DNA of 64,000 bases from Pseudomonas moraviensis (GTDB lineage Bacteria; Pseudomonadota; Gammaproteobacteria; Pseudomonadales; Pseudomonadaceae): the NCBI RefSeq assembly GCF_900105805.1, contig NZ_LT629788.1, positions 3,596,001 through 3,660,000 on the forward strand. The letters are read 5' to 3'. Under the pieces are notes generated by a model. It searched no databases. It saw only the letters and a list, made by a program, of their open reading frames with translations, and had not been told where the DNA came from. Below are positions 42,771 to 52,730 of the stretch, one piece after another. Position numbers and translations under genes: made by a program. Each line of letters opens with the position of its first letter. The stretch's first letter is position 1.

Positions 42771-43484
42771 ATGCTCAAGATAAAAAAAAAGATAACCAAC
42801 CCAATGACGGTCATCGCAATATTTGCGATTATTTCGGAAACATCGGCTGCCGTCTCACTGCCATTCCTTGACAATAAGGATCGGGAAATCTACGTCTGGT
42901 TTCTGATCAGTTTTCCCTTCTACTTGTTGTTTCTTTTTTTTATTACCCTCAACTTCAACCACCGCTCGCTCTACTCACCCTCGGATTTTGGCAAAGACAA
43001 AAGCTTTTTAAGGGCAACAGAGCAGCATGAGCGCGTCAACAAACGAAACGGACCGCCGCACGAGACAGGCGCACCGTGCGCTTTCGAAATAACCAGCAGC
43101 ATCGTGTCGGGTAAAACGGCTGATGGCAGATTTCAACGGCCATGCCGAATTCACAATTCACCAGATCCGCCAGCCGATATGGGCGACCCACCCAGTCCGG
43201 TTGTACAGACTATCAAGTTGTCGCCCTTGATCAGCGAACTGAACATCATCGACACGAGGGATATTGATGCATCGAGGGAATTCGATGCGATTCTCGAGAC
43301 TTTGCGCAGAACCGATAAAAAAAACCCGCGAGTGCTGGTGTTTTTGTCCAACCATGTGTCGGACTCGCTGGCTCACACCGCATTGCAGCAGATCCGGCAA
43401 GCGAAGAAAGGCTCAGGTGCGACGCTGTGTATCGTTTACAACCTGTGCTCACAGACAGTCACGTTGTTGGGAAGAACAAGCTGA
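42771..43484 (+). CDS. Unknown protein with two TM helices and a C-terminal alpha/beta-like domain
   Basis: A 237-residue protein. Residues 1-8 are basic (MLKIKKKI), TM1 is about 11-31, TM2 about 41-60 ('YVWFLISFPFYLLFLFFITL'), then 'NFNHRSLYSPSDFGKD'. The middle (80-145) is polar, Pro/Gly-rich and probably a linker. The last 90 residues have alternating helix and strand ('IDASREFDAILETLRR', 'PRVLVFLSNHV', 'ATLCIVYNL'). The two-TM plus 'NFNHxxLYxPSDF' segment recurs, as I recall, in otherwise different bacterial proteins, so the tail may be an effector-like domain. The first 250 bases are AT-rich, unlike neighbours. No function known. Confidence 0.65.
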   Translation: MLKIKKKITNPMTVIAIFAIISETSAAVSLPFLDNKDREIYVWFLISFPFYLLFLFFITLNFNHRSLYSPSDFGKDKSFLRATEQHERVNKRNGPPHETGAPCAFEITSSIVSGKTADGRFQRPCRIHNSPDPPADMGDPPSPVVQTIKLSPLISELNIIDTRDIDASREFDAILETLRRTDKKNPRVLVFLSNHVSDSLAHTALQQIRQAKKGSGATLCIVYNLCSQTVTLLGRTS

Positions 43485-43550
43485 CAGATGAGTCATGCGC
43501 CGCACGCGCACAGACGAGAGACCAGCCTGATGAATCAGACAAAAATTCCA

Positions 43551-43586
43551 AAAAAAAGGCGGCCCCGAACAGGCCGCCTTTTTTAT
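43551..43586. terminator. Terminator between the unknown gene and argG
   Basis: 'aaaaaggcggcc-ccgaac-aggccgcctttttt' is a strong stem with A and T runs. It lies between convergent genes. Confidence 0.93.
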
Positions 43587-43606
43587 TGCGCGTCGTTCTG
43601 AATCGA

Positions 43607-44824
<1,218 letters not shown>

Positions 44825-44953
44825 GCCATCACTCCACGGGGTTCTACGGAAAGCCGGGGAGTCTACCGCTCAAACGCGATAATTTACAGAGGCGCGACAG
44901 CTTAAGACGACAAAGCGACAGAATCTGTCGAGAGCGCGACGATGACCGATGAG

Positions 44954-45868
44954 TCAGGAAGTCGTTGCGGCGGTGGCTGGCGTACTCGCTTGCGGTGCTG
45001 GCGCAGGGGCTGTGGTCGGTGCCACACGCGACAATTTCACGTTGACCCGACGATTCTTCGCACGATTGGCCTTGCTGGTGTTCGGCACGATCGGATACTG
45101 CTCGCCGTGGAAACGCACGGTGATCTGCGATTCCTGGATGCCGTTGGCCTTGAAGTAATCAACCACCGCCAGCGCCCGGCGGCGCGACAGATCGCGGTTG
45201 GTCAGGCGATTGCCGCTGTTGTCGGAATGGCCATCGAGTTCGATGTGGTTCACCGTCGGATCGGCCTTCATGTAATCGAGCATCACCTGCAGCTTGGCCT
45301 TGGCAGCCGGGTCCAGATCAACGCCTTCGCCGGGGAAGCCGATCTGCGACTGTTTGATCTGGTCGAAATTCTGCGGCAGCAGCTTCGCTACACAGGTCTG
45401 GTAATCGTTGAACGCCTTGCTGAATTTCACTGGCAACAGACGCACTTCGGAGACGCGGCCATCGCCAGAAGCACGGCGTACCACCGGGCTGCGGCCGTCC
45501 AGCAGGCCGCTGATCAATCCACCGGCCTGCGACTGCGAGCTGTTGAACAACACGTTGCCACTGCCCAGGCGCACAGAGCCCAGGTTGATGTCGCCACGCC
45601 CCGGCTGCCACGGTGCAGCCGCCGCGAGCAAGGTTGCCGAACCGCCGCCAAGCATGGCGTTGTAGGCGTTCAGACGAAAGATCGCCTGCTCACCGGCCCT
45701 GCGCACGAACTCGCCCGAGCCGAAATCGGTGATCGGCTGGGTCAGGCGGCATTCGAACTGGTCGCCGGCGACCGTCCACTCAATGTTCTCCAGACGGGTC
45801 TGGTAGGTCAGCGCCATCGCGGGGAGGCTGGCAAACACACTGAGCAGGGCTAAATAACGCTGGCGCAC
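44954..45868 (-). CDS. motY: MotY-like sodium-type flagellar stator protein (OmpA family)
   Basis: About 304 residues: a signal peptide (MRQRYLALLSVFASLPAMA), an N-terminal MotY domain ('LTYQTRLENIEWTVAGDQFECRL' region) and a C-terminal OmpA-like peptidoglycan-binding domain with 'IELDGHSDNSGNRLTNRDLS'. MotY anchors the stator ring (T ring) of polar flagella in Pseudomonas and Vibrio. I prefer the GTG at 45868 because GGAG sits 6 bases upstream; an ATG at 45880 overlaps that site. Position between argG and pyrC matches P. aeruginosa PA3526 by memory. A generic OmpA protein is the alternative. Confidence 0.85.
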   Translation of the reverse strand: MRQRYLALLSVFASLPAMALTYQTRLENIEWTVAGDQFECRLTQPITDFGSGEFVRRAGEQAIFRLNAYNAMLGGGSATLLAAAAPWQPGRGDINLGSVRLGSGNVLFNSSQSQAGGLISGLLDGRSPVVRRASGDGRVSEVRLLPVKFSKAFNDYQTCVAKLLPQNFDQIKQSQIGFPGEGVDLDPAAKAKLQVMLDYMKADPTVNHIELDGHSDNSGNRLTNRDLSRRRALAVVDYFKANGIQESQITVRFHGEQYPIVPNTSKANRAKNRRVNVKLSRVAPTTAPAPAPQASTPATAATTS

Positions 45869-46028
45869 GGGAGGCTCCATTGGCTTGTGAAACACAAACA
45901 CCGATTCACACAATGTTTACGGCATACCTTCGGGATATCGGACGCTCGTGGCGAAACTTGATAGCGGGTGCCTGCAAGAGTCTTTTCCGGTAGCATTCGC
46001 CTCAGTTTGACCCGCCTGGAATCCCCTC

Positions 46029-47075
46029 ATGTCCGACCGCCTGACCCTGCTGCGTCCCGACGACTGGCACATCCATCTTCGCGATGGTGCCGTGTTGACC
46101 AATACCGTTGCCGATGTGGCCCGCACCTTCGGCCGCGCGATCATCATGCCGAACCTGGTACCGCCGGTGCGCAACGCCGCCGAAGCCGACGGCTATCGTC
46201 AGCGCATTCTCGCTGCCCGCCCGGCCGGCAGTCAGTTCGAGCCGTTGATGGTGCTGTACCTCACCGACCGCACCCAACCGGAAGAAATTCGTCAGGCCAA
46301 GGCCAGCGGTTTCGTGTACGCCGCCAAGCTGTACCCGGCCGGCGCCACCACCAACTCCGATTCCGGCGTAACCAGTATCGACAAGATCTTCCCGGCGCTG
46401 GAAGCCATGGCCGAAGTCGGCATGCCGCTGTTGATCCACGGTGAAGTCACCCGTGGCGACGTCGATGTGTTCGATCGCGAAAAGATCTTCATCGATGAGC
46501 ACATGCGCCGCGTGGTCGAGCGCTTCCCGACGCTGAAAGTGGTGTTCGAACACATCACCACCGGCGACGCCGTGCAGTTCGTCAACGAGGCCTCGGCCAA
46601 TGTTGGCGCGACCATCACCGCGCATCACCTGCTGTACAACCGCAACCACATGCTGGTAGGCGGGATTCGGCCGCACTTCTACTGCCTGCCGATCCTCAAG
46701 CGCAACACCCATCAGGAAGCCTTGCTCGACGCCGCCATCAGCGGCAGCGCCAAGTTCTTCCTCGGCACCGACTCGGCGCCCCACGCCCAGCACGCCAAGG
46801 AAGCCGCTTGCGGCTGCGCCGGTTGCTACACCGCCTACGCCGCCATCGAGATGTACGCCGAAGCGTTCGAACAACGTAACGCGCTGGACAAGCTCGAAGC
46901 CTTCGCCAGCCTCAACGGCCCGCGCTTCTACGGCCTGCCGGCGAACACCGATCGCATCACCCTGGTCCGCGAAGAATGGACCGCCCCGACCAGCCTGCCA
47001 TTTGGCGAGCTGACCGTTATCCCGCTGCGCGCCGGTGAAAAACTGCGCTGGCGCCTGCTGGAGGAACACGCGTGA
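46029..47075 (+). CDS. pyrC: Dihydroorotase, type II
   Basis: A 348-residue zinc enzyme of pyrimidine synthesis. 'DDWHIHLRDG' supplies the first two zinc histidines, 'AKLYPAGATTNS' the carboxylated lysine, and 'GTDSAPHAQ' the catalytic aspartate, all typical of the short PyrC type of gamma-proteobacteria. Its stop overlaps the rnt start by 4 bases (GTGA), so the two are co-translated. It is divergent from motY. Confidence 0.97.
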   Translation: MSDRLTLLRPDDWHIHLRDGAVLTNTVADVARTFGRAIIMPNLVPPVRNAAEADGYRQRILAARPAGSQFEPLMVLYLTDRTQPEEIRQAKASGFVYAAKLYPAGATTNSDSGVTSIDKIFPALEAMAEVGMPLLIHGEVTRGDVDVFDREKIFIDEHMRRVVERFPTLKVVFEHITTGDAVQFVNEASANVGATITAHHLLYNRNHMLVGGIRPHFYCLPILKRNTHQEALLDAAISGSAKFFLGTDSAPHAQHAKEAACGCAGCYTAYAAIEMYAEAFEQRNALDKLEAFASLNGPRFYGLPANTDRITLVREEWTAPTSLPFGELTVIPLRAGEKLRWRLLEEHA

Positions 47076-47749
47076 GTGAAGACAATTTCGACGATGAGCT
47101 GGACGGTCAAGGTGGCGGCGGCGGTTCCCGTCACCCGATGGCAGCACGTTTTCGCGGCTACCTGCCGGTTGTCGTCGACGTAGAAACCGGTGGCTTCAAC
47201 GCAGCCACCGACGCCCTGCTGGAGATTGCCGCGACCACCATCGCCATGGACGAAAAGGGTTTCGTGTACCCGGATCACACCTACTTCTTCCGCGTCGAGC
47301 CATTCGAAGGTGCGAACGTTGAAGCGGCAGCGCTGGAGTTCACCGGGATCAAGCTCGATCATCCGCTGCGCATGGCCGTCAGCGAGGAAACCGCGCTGAC
47401 CGACATTTTCCGTGGCATCCGCAAGGCGCTGAAAGCCAACGGCTGCAAACGAGCGATTCTGGTCGGGCACAACAGCAGCTTCGATCTGGGCTTTCTCAAC
47501 GCGGCAGTCGCGCGGCTGGACATGAAGCGCAACCCGTTCCACCCGTTCTCCAGCTTCGACACCGCGACCCTGGCGGGTCTGGCATACGGTCAAACCGTGC
47601 TGGCGAAAGCCTGTCAGGCGGCTGGCATCGATTTCGACGGTCGTGAAGCGCACTCGGCGCGCTACGACACCGAAAAGACCGCCGAGCTGTTCTGCGGCAT
47701 CGTCAATCGCTGGAAGCAGATGGGCGGCTGGGAAGACTTCGACGACTGA
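47072..47749 (+). CDS. rnt: Ribonuclease T
   Basis: A 225-residue 3'-5' exoribonuclease (DEDDh family) that trims tRNA and small RNA ends. The metal residues are visible as 'VVDVETGGF' (DxE) near 29, 'VGHNSSFDLGFL' near 131 and 'HSARYDTEKTAELF' near 193. The start is a GTG that overlaps the pyrC stop. Length is typical. Confidence 0.97.
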   Translation: MSEDNFDDELDGQGGGGGSRHPMAARFRGYLPVVVDVETGGFNAATDALLEIAATTIAMDEKGFVYPDHTYFFRVEPFEGANVEAAALEFTGIKLDHPLRMAVSEETALTDIFRGIRKALKANGCKRAILVGHNSSFDLGFLNAAVARLDMKRNPFHPFSSFDTATLAGLAYGQTVLAKACQAAGIDFDGREAHSARYDTEKTAELFCGIVNRWKQMGGWEDFDD

Positions 47750-47775
47750 TCCTCGTCGAGCAAATCCCGCGCATG

Positions 47776-47805
47776 AAAAAACCGGCCACTTGGGCCGGTT
47801 TTTTT
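47776..47805. terminator. Terminator between rnt and the peroxiredoxin gene
   Basis: 'aaaaaaccggcca-cttg-ggccggtttttt' is a symmetric stem between convergent genes and can serve both. Confidence 0.93.
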
Positions 47806-47823
47806 GTACCTCGACGTTGCGCC

Positions 47824-48426
47824 TTACAGGGCAGCAGCGTTCTCGGTCAGGTAAGCCGCAACGCCTTCTGGAGAAGCGTTCATGCCTTTGTCGCCTTTCT
47901 TCCAGTTGGCCGGGCAGACTTCGCCATGCTCTTCGTGGAATTGCAGAGCGTCGACCAGACGGATCAGCTCTTCCATGTTACGGCCCAGCGGCAGGTCGTT
48001 GATGATTTGCGAACGGACAATGCCTTTGTCGTCGATCAGGAACGCGCCACGGAAAGCCACGCCGCCTTCGGACTCAACATCGTAGGCCTTGGCGATGTCG
48101 TGCTTCATGTCGGCAGCCATGGTGTATTTCACCTGGCCGATGCCGCCATTGTTCACTGGAGTGTTGCGCCAGGCGTTGTGGGTGAAGTGCGAGTCGATCG
48201 ACACAGCGATCACTTCCACGTTGCGTGCCTTGAAGTCAGCCATGCGGTTGTCCAGAGCGATCAGCTCGGACGGGCAGACGAAGGTGAAGTCCAGTGGGTA
48301 GAAGAACACCAGGCCGTATTTGCCTTTGATGGCCGAGGACAGGGTGAAGCTGTCAACGATCTCGCCATTGCCGAGTACGGCCGGGACGGTGAAGTCTGGG
48401 GCTTGTTTGCCTACGAGTACGCTCAT
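47824..48426 (-). CDS. 2-Cys peroxiredoxin (AhpC/TSA family)
   Basis: A 200-residue peroxidase that reduces H2O2 and organic peroxides in the cytoplasm. The peroxidatic cysteine is in 'DFTFVCPSE' near 51 and the resolving cysteine in 'HGEVCPANW' near 172. Closest in context to PA3529 of P. aeruginosa, placed between rnt and bfd. AGGAGATATCA precedes the ATG. Names ahpC or tsaA are both used for this type; no ahpF is nearby, so thioredoxin is the likelier reductant. Confidence 0.95.
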   Translation of the reverse strand: MSVLVGKQAPDFTVPAVLGNGEIVDSFTLSSAIKGKYGLVFFYPLDFTFVCPSELIALDNRMADFKARNVEVIAVSIDSHFTHNAWRNTPVNNGGIGQVKYTMAADMKHDIAKAYDVESEGGVAFRGAFLIDDKGIVRSQIINDLPLGRNMEELIRLVDALQFHEEHGEVCPANWKKGDKGMNASPEGVAAYLTENAAAL

Positions 48427-48738
48427 TGATATCTCCTGGTGTAAAAACTTGAAGTTCAGGGTCCGGGCCAGCCTGTCACCCTCAGGCGACAGCCCTGTGA
48501 CACGAACCCTCTTCGCAAGGGACGACCATCATACACTGCGTGTTTGGCCTGTCCGTAACGGATTTTCCCTGTTCGGTTGTCCACTACGTATTCATTGGGT
48601 AAAGCGAGCGCCTGGAAAATACCGTTCGTCAGTCGCAGGCAAATTGGCTGGGAAGCGTTCCGAAAGCACTTTGACAATCATTCTCGTTAACATTAAGATC
48701 CATCGCAATTGAGTCACAACCAGCGACGGTTCTTACTT
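48427..48738. other. 312-base divergent regulatory region of the peroxiredoxin and bfd genes
   Basis: It holds the promoters of two divergent genes and the candidate Fur box at 48673. I see no further gene in it. Confidence 0.5.
48673..48691 (+). promoter_or_regulatory. Candidate Fur box upstream of bfd
   Basis: GACAATCATTCTCGTTAAC agrees with the 19-bp Fur consensus at about 13 positions. It lies 48 bases before the bfd start, where a repressor would act. bfd is induced by iron starvation in Pseudomonas. Confidence 0.6.
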
Positions 48739-48957
48739 ATGTATGTTTGCCTCTGCACTGGCGTCACCGACGGACAGATCCGCGAAGCGATCTATGAAGG
48801 TTGCTGCAGCTATAAAGAAGTTCGCCAGGCCACCGGCGTCGCCAGCCAGTGCGGCAAATGCGCTTGCCTTGCCAAGGAAGTGGTGCGCGAAACCCTGACC
48901 AAGCTGCAAACCGCCCAGGCAGCGATCCCCTACCCGGTAGAATTTACTGCTGCGTAA
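48739..48957 (+). CDS. bfd: Bacterioferritin-associated ferredoxin
   Basis: A 72-residue [2Fe-2S] protein that reduces the haem of BfrB and releases stored iron. The cluster cysteines are visible as 'VCLC' (4 and 6) and 'CGKC' (38 and 41), spacing as in P. aeruginosa Bfd. The ATG at 48739 gives the family N-terminus MYVCLCTGVTDGQIREAI; a start 30 bases upstream would add an unrelated leader. Its partner bfrB is 200 bases downstream. Confidence 0.96.
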   Translation: MYVCLCTGVTDGQIREAIYEGCCSYKEVRQATGVASQCGKCACLAKEVVRETLTKLQTAQAAIPYPVEFTAA

Positions 48958-48974
48958 TGCCCCCCTTTTCAAAG

Positions 48975-49000
48975 AACCGGACTTCGCGTCCGGTTTTTTT
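48975..49000 (+). terminator. Terminator of bfd
   Basis: 'aaccggac-ttcgc-gtccggtt' plus a T-run, about 20 bases after the bfd stop. Confidence 0.92.
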
Positions 49001-49158
49001 ATGCCTGAAAATCAATTGCTTAGCGTCCAGACGCGGAACACAAACATTCTTATTCCGATTAATTTTCATTTATTATTCAATAACTTAGGTTTGACACTTA
49101 TAAATACCAAGCTCAAACTCCGCCTTATATACGGTTAATACAGGGCAGGACTCCGATC

Positions 49159-49632
49159 ATGAAAGGCGACATTACAGTCATCCAGCATCTCAACAAGGTC
49201 CTTGCCAATGAGCTGGTCGCGATCAATCAGTACTTCCTGCATGCGCGCATGTACGAAGATTGGGGTCTGAACAAGCTTGGCAAGCACGAATACAAAGAAT
49301 CCATCGATGAGATGAAGCACGCGGACAAGCTGATCAAGCGCATCCTGTTCCTTGAAGGCCTGCCGAACGTGCAGGACCTGGGCAAGCTGCACATCGGTGA
49401 ACACACCCGCGAAATGCTCGAATGCGACCTGCGCATCGAAAAGACCGGCCACGCTGACCTGAAAGCCGCTATCGCGCATTGCGAAACCGTTGGCGACTTC
49501 GGCAGCCGTGAACTGCTCGAAGACATCCTGGAATCGGAAGAAGAACATATCGACTGGCTGGAAACCCAGCTCGGCCTGATCGACAAGATCGGTCTGGAAA
49601 ACTATCTGCAATCGCAGATGGGCGAAGAATGA
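49159..49632 (+). CDS. bfrB: Bacterioferritin BfrB
   Basis: A 157-residue iron-storage subunit. All ferroxidase ligands can be counted: Glu18, Glu51, His54, Glu94, Glu127 and His130, and the haem ligand Met52. It forms a 24-mer with haem between subunit pairs and is emptied by Bfd. The leader upstream is very AT-rich with no clear Fur box. Presence of Met52 makes it a true haem-binding bacterioferritin rather than a plain ferritin. Confidence 0.97.
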   Translation: MKGDITVIQHLNKVLANELVAINQYFLHARMYEDWGLNKLGKHEYKESIDEMKHADKLIKRILFLEGLPNVQDLGKLHIGEHTREMLECDLRIEKTGHADLKAAIAHCETVGDFGSRELLEDILESEEEHIDWLETQLGLIDKIGLENYLQSQMGEE

Positions 49633-49657
49633 TCTGACACTCGTCGAATCGAGACAC

Positions 49658-49697
49658 TAAAAAAGCCCCGCCCTCTTTCGAGGTGCGGGGCTTTTTA
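49658..49697 (+). terminator. Terminator of bfrB
   Basis: 'aaaaaagccccgc-(about 12 bases)-gcggggcttttt' follows the stop by about 25 bases. Confidence 0.93.
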
Positions 49698-49705
49698 TTG
49701 GCCGA

Positions 49706-49750
49706 AGATCAAAAGATCGCAGCCTCGTTTCACTCGACAGCTCCTACAGG
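49706..49750. repeat. Single REP half of the aagatcaaaagatcgcagcctcg family
   Basis: This matches the left part of the inverted repeats at 14019 and 60279 ('gatcaaaagatcgcagcctc' then 'agctcctacagg') but has no partner arm. It is a solitary REP between bfrB and grxD. Confidence 0.85.
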
Positions 49751-49759
49751 AGGCGCGAA

Positions 49760-50101
49760 TCAGGCTTCGGACTTGTTCGCCGCTGCCGCTTCGACAGCCG
49801 CCTTGATGGTGCTTTGCAGCGAACCGTCTGCTGCCATCTCGGTCATGATGTCGCTGCCGCCGACCAGCTCACCGCCGACCCACAGTTGCGGGAAAGTCGG
49901 CCAGTTGGCGTATTTAGGCAAGTTGGCGCGGATTTCCGGGTTCTGCAGGATGTCCACGTAAGCGAACTTTTCACCACAGGCCATCACAGCCTGCGCCGCT
50001 TTTGCGGAGAAGCCGCACTGCGGGGCATTCGGCGAGCCTTTCATGTAAAGCAGAATGGTGTTGTTGGCAATCTGCTCTTTAATCGTTTCGATGATATCCA
50101 T
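49760..50101 (-). CDS. grxD: Monothiol glutaredoxin (Grx4 type)
   Basis: A 113-residue glutaredoxin with the monothiol active site CGFS in 'APQCGFSAKAAQ' near 29. The C-terminal half has 'WPTFPQLWVGGELVGGSDI', which binds glutathione. Such proteins hold and pass on [2Fe-2S] clusters. Neighbours bfd/bfrB fit an iron context. Length is standard. Confidence 0.97.
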   Translation of the reverse strand: MDIIETIKEQIANNTILLYMKGSPNAPQCGFSAKAAQAVMACGEKFAYVDILQNPEIRANLPKYANWPTFPQLWVGGELVGGSDIMTEMAADGSLQSTIKAAVEAAAANKSEA

Positions 50102-50198
50102 GGAGCACCTCGGCTGAACTTTCCGACTCAGAGGTCGGCACGGTGGCGCATTGTAACGGAATCCCGAGCGCCATGCTCGGTCTCCCCGACAGACCCGC

Positions 50199-52304
50199 TC
50201 AAGCCGCCGCCACCGTCACCGGTACGCCATTCAATGCCGCGTTGCCCGACAATTCGTCGAGTTGACACTCGTCGGTCAGGTCGTTGGCGCTCGACCCCGG
50301 CTGGCTGCTGGCGATCACCATCTGCACGCCCGGGCGCGCGTGGCCCCAACCGTGGGGCAGGCTGACCACGCCTTTCATCATGTCGAGACTGGCGAGCACT
50401 TCCACCTCGATCTGCCCGACCCGCGAGCTCACCCGAACCCGTTGCCCGTCGACCAGACCACGGCTGGCCAGATCATCCGGATGCATCAGCAACTGATGCC
50501 GCGGCTTGCCTTTCACCAGACGATGAAAATTGTGCATCCACGAATTGTTGCTGCGCACATGGCGGCGGCCGATCATCAACAACTCATCGGCAGCTGGCGC
50601 CCGCAAAGCGGCAAAGCGTGCGAGGTCGGCGAGGATCTCCGGCGGTGCGGCCTGAATATGCTGATTCGGCGTTTTCAGTCGCGTCGCCAGATTCGGCTTC
50701 AGCGCCCCCAGATCGATGCCGTGCGGATGATCGAACAGGGTCGCCAGCGACAGCTTGTGCTCCGACGCATCGCCATAGCGGCCCATGCGCAGGCCCATGT
50801 CGATCATCTTCGCCGGCGGCATGGTCGGTTTCAGCTCTTTGCCGGTTTTCTCGGCGAACGCCTTGGCCAGCCCGACGAAGATCTCCCAGTCATGCAGCGC
50901 GCCCTCGGGCTTGGCGAGGATCGCGCGATTGAAGCGGGTCACATTACGCACCGCGAACAGGTTGAAGGTGGTGTCGTAATGGTCGTTTTCCAGCGCCGAG
51001 GTCGACGGCAGGATCAGGTCGGCATAGCGCGTGGTTTCGTTGATGTACAGGTCGATGCTGAGCATGAACTCCAGGCCATCCAGCGCCTGTTCCAGCTGCC
51101 GGCCGTTGGGTGTCGACAACACTGGATTGCCGGCCACGGTGATCAACGCGCGGATCTGGCCCTCGCCGTCGGTGAGCATCTCTTCGGCCAGCGCCGAGAC
51201 CGGCAACTCACCACCGTATTCAGGCCGCCCGGAAACGCGGCTCTGCCATTTGTTGAAATGCCCCCCCGAGGTCGACGCCACCAGATCCACAGCGGGTTCG
51301 GTGCACAGCGCGCCGCCGACGCGGTCGAGATTGCCGGTGACCAGGTTGATCAGTTGCACCACCCAATGGCACAAGGTACCGAAGGCCTGGGTCGAGACGC
51401 CCATGCGGCCGTAGCAGACAGCACTCGGTGCGGCAGCGAAGTCGCGCGCCAGTTGGCGAATCTGTCCGGCCGGCACGGCGCACAATGGACTCATGGCTTC
51501 GGCAGTGAACGACGCCACGGCAGTGCGCACCTCGTCCAGGCCTTCGACTGGCAGATGGCTGTCGCGGGTCAGGCCTTCGCTGAACAGCGTATTGAGCATG
51601 CCGAACAACAGCGCCGCGTCGCCGCCCGGGCGGACGAACACATGCTGATCGGCCATCGCTGCGGTTTCGCTGCGCCGCGGATCGACCACCACCACTTTGC
51701 CGCCGCGTGCCTGAATAGCCTTCAGGCGTTTCTCGACATCCGGCACGGTCATGATGCTGCCGTTGGAGGCCAGCGGATTGCCGCCAAGAATCAGCATGAA
51801 ATCGGTGTGGTCGATGTCCGGGATCGGCAACAGCAAACCGTGGCCGTACATCAGGTAGCTGCTGAGGTGATGAGGCAGTTGATCGACTGAAGTGGCCGAG
51901 TAGCGATTGCGCGTTTTCAGCAAACCGAGGAAGTAATTGCTGTGGGTCATCAGCCCGTAGTTGTGCACGCTCGGGTTGCCTTGATAAACCGCCACCGCGT
52001 TCTGCCCATGACGCTCCTGAATCGCCGCGAGCTTGTCGGCCACCAGCGCAAAGGCTTCGTCCCACTCGATCGGCAGCCATTCATTGCCGACCCGACGCAT
52101 CGGTTGGCGCAGGCGATCCGGGTCATTCTGGATATCCTGCAGGGCCACGGCTTTCGGGCAGATATGCCCGCGACTGAAGGTATCGAGGGCATCCCCCTTG
52201 ATCGAGGTGATCGCGACGTTGCCATCGGTTTCTGTGGTTTCGATGGTCAGGCCGCAAATGGCTTCGCACAGGTGGCACGCACGGTGGTGAAGAGTCTTGG
52301 TCAT
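50199..52304 (-). CDS. Molybdopterin-dependent oxidoreductase (formate dehydrogenase/nitrate reductase-like)
   Basis: A 701-residue protein of the bis-MGD (DMSO reductase) superfamily. The N-terminal [4Fe-4S] motif is 'CHLCEAICGLTI' with 'GHICPKA' after it, followed by MGD-binding domains ('RNRYSATSVDQLPHHLSSYL', 'ILGGNPLASNG') and a C-terminal molydopterin-binding domain ('DLASRGLVDGQRVRV', 'VSLPHGWGHARPG'). It has no twin-arginine signal, so it is cytoplasmic. The substrate is unknown. I start it at the ATG at 52304 because the cluster motif then begins 9 residues in, as in the family. Confidence 0.9.
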   Translation of the reverse strand: MTKTLHHRACHLCEAICGLTIETTETDGNVAITSIKGDALDTFSRGHICPKAVALQDIQNDPDRLRQPMRRVGNEWLPIEWDEAFALVADKLAAIQERHGQNAVAVYQGNPSVHNYGLMTHSNYFLGLLKTRNRYSATSVDQLPHHLSSYLMYGHGLLLPIPDIDHTDFMLILGGNPLASNGSIMTVPDVEKRLKAIQARGGKVVVVDPRRSETAAMADQHVFVRPGGDAALLFGMLNTLFSEGLTRDSHLPVEGLDEVRTAVASFTAEAMSPLCAVPAGQIRQLARDFAAAPSAVCYGRMGVSTQAFGTLCHWVVQLINLVTGNLDRVGGALCTEPAVDLVASTSGGHFNKWQSRVSGRPEYGGELPVSALAEEMLTDGEGQIRALITVAGNPVLSTPNGRQLEQALDGLEFMLSIDLYINETTRYADLILPSTSALENDHYDTTFNLFAVRNVTRFNRAILAKPEGALHDWEIFVGLAKAFAEKTGKELKPTMPPAKMIDMGLRMGRYGDASEHKLSLATLFDHPHGIDLGALKPNLATRLKTPNQHIQAAPPEILADLARFAALRAPAADELLMIGRRHVRSNNSWMHNFHRLVKGKPRHQLLMHPDDLASRGLVDGQRVRVSSRVGQIEVEVLASLDMMKGVVSLPHGWGHARPGVQMVIASSQPGSSANDLTDECQLDELSGNAALNGVPVTVAAA

Positions 52305-52439
52305 GGCCAGTCTCTGTCTTGTTCGGGAGCGGGCAATCACGCCCGCGGGAACAAAACTATGGCCCGTGCACAGAGGCTGCGCCAGCGACGTTCGTCTTGT
52401 GAATCGACGGTTATCAGGGCAGCCGATAAACCGCTGCAA

Positions 52440-52730
52440 TCAGTTCGAAGGCAACTGCGGCGGTGCAGCCAGCTGGATTTCCTGGATGGTTTCGATCTGC
52501 TCGTGGGCGACATGCACGCCGGTGAGTTCGCCGATCAATCGCCAGTGCTCGTCGAGCCCGGCGCTGATGGTGGCCATTCGATCGATCATGTGTCGACCGG
52601 CGGATTTGACCACTTCGTCTTCACTGCGCAACAACTCGAAAGACATCGAGGTCACCGAGGCGGTGAGATGGGTCAGAGAGCGAGCCGTGTGGCCCAGCAG
52701 TTCCATTAACAGTTGTTCTTTCGATTCCAT
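52440..52730 (-). CDS. Small helical protein, unknown function
   Basis: A 96-residue protein with no signal or TM segment; it reads as amphipathic helices ('ELLGHTARSLTHLTASVTSM', 'DEHWRLIGELTGVHVAHEQI'). It lies upstream of the molybdopterin enzyme gene on the same strand (135 bases apart). I recall a hypothetical gene at the same place in P. aeruginosa (PA3536). Function unknown. Confidence 0.65.
   Translation of the reverse strand: MESKEQLLMELLGHTARSLTHLTASVTSMSFELLRSEDEVVKSAGRHMIDRMATISAGLDEHWRLIGELTGVHVAHEQIETIQEIQLAAPPQLPSN

Noticed and set aside
50262..51890. 542-codon open frame on the plus strand across the molybdopterin enzyme
   Set aside because: Its translation is rich in His, Arg and Gln in the way typical of antisense frames, and the minus strand has clear cofactor motifs.
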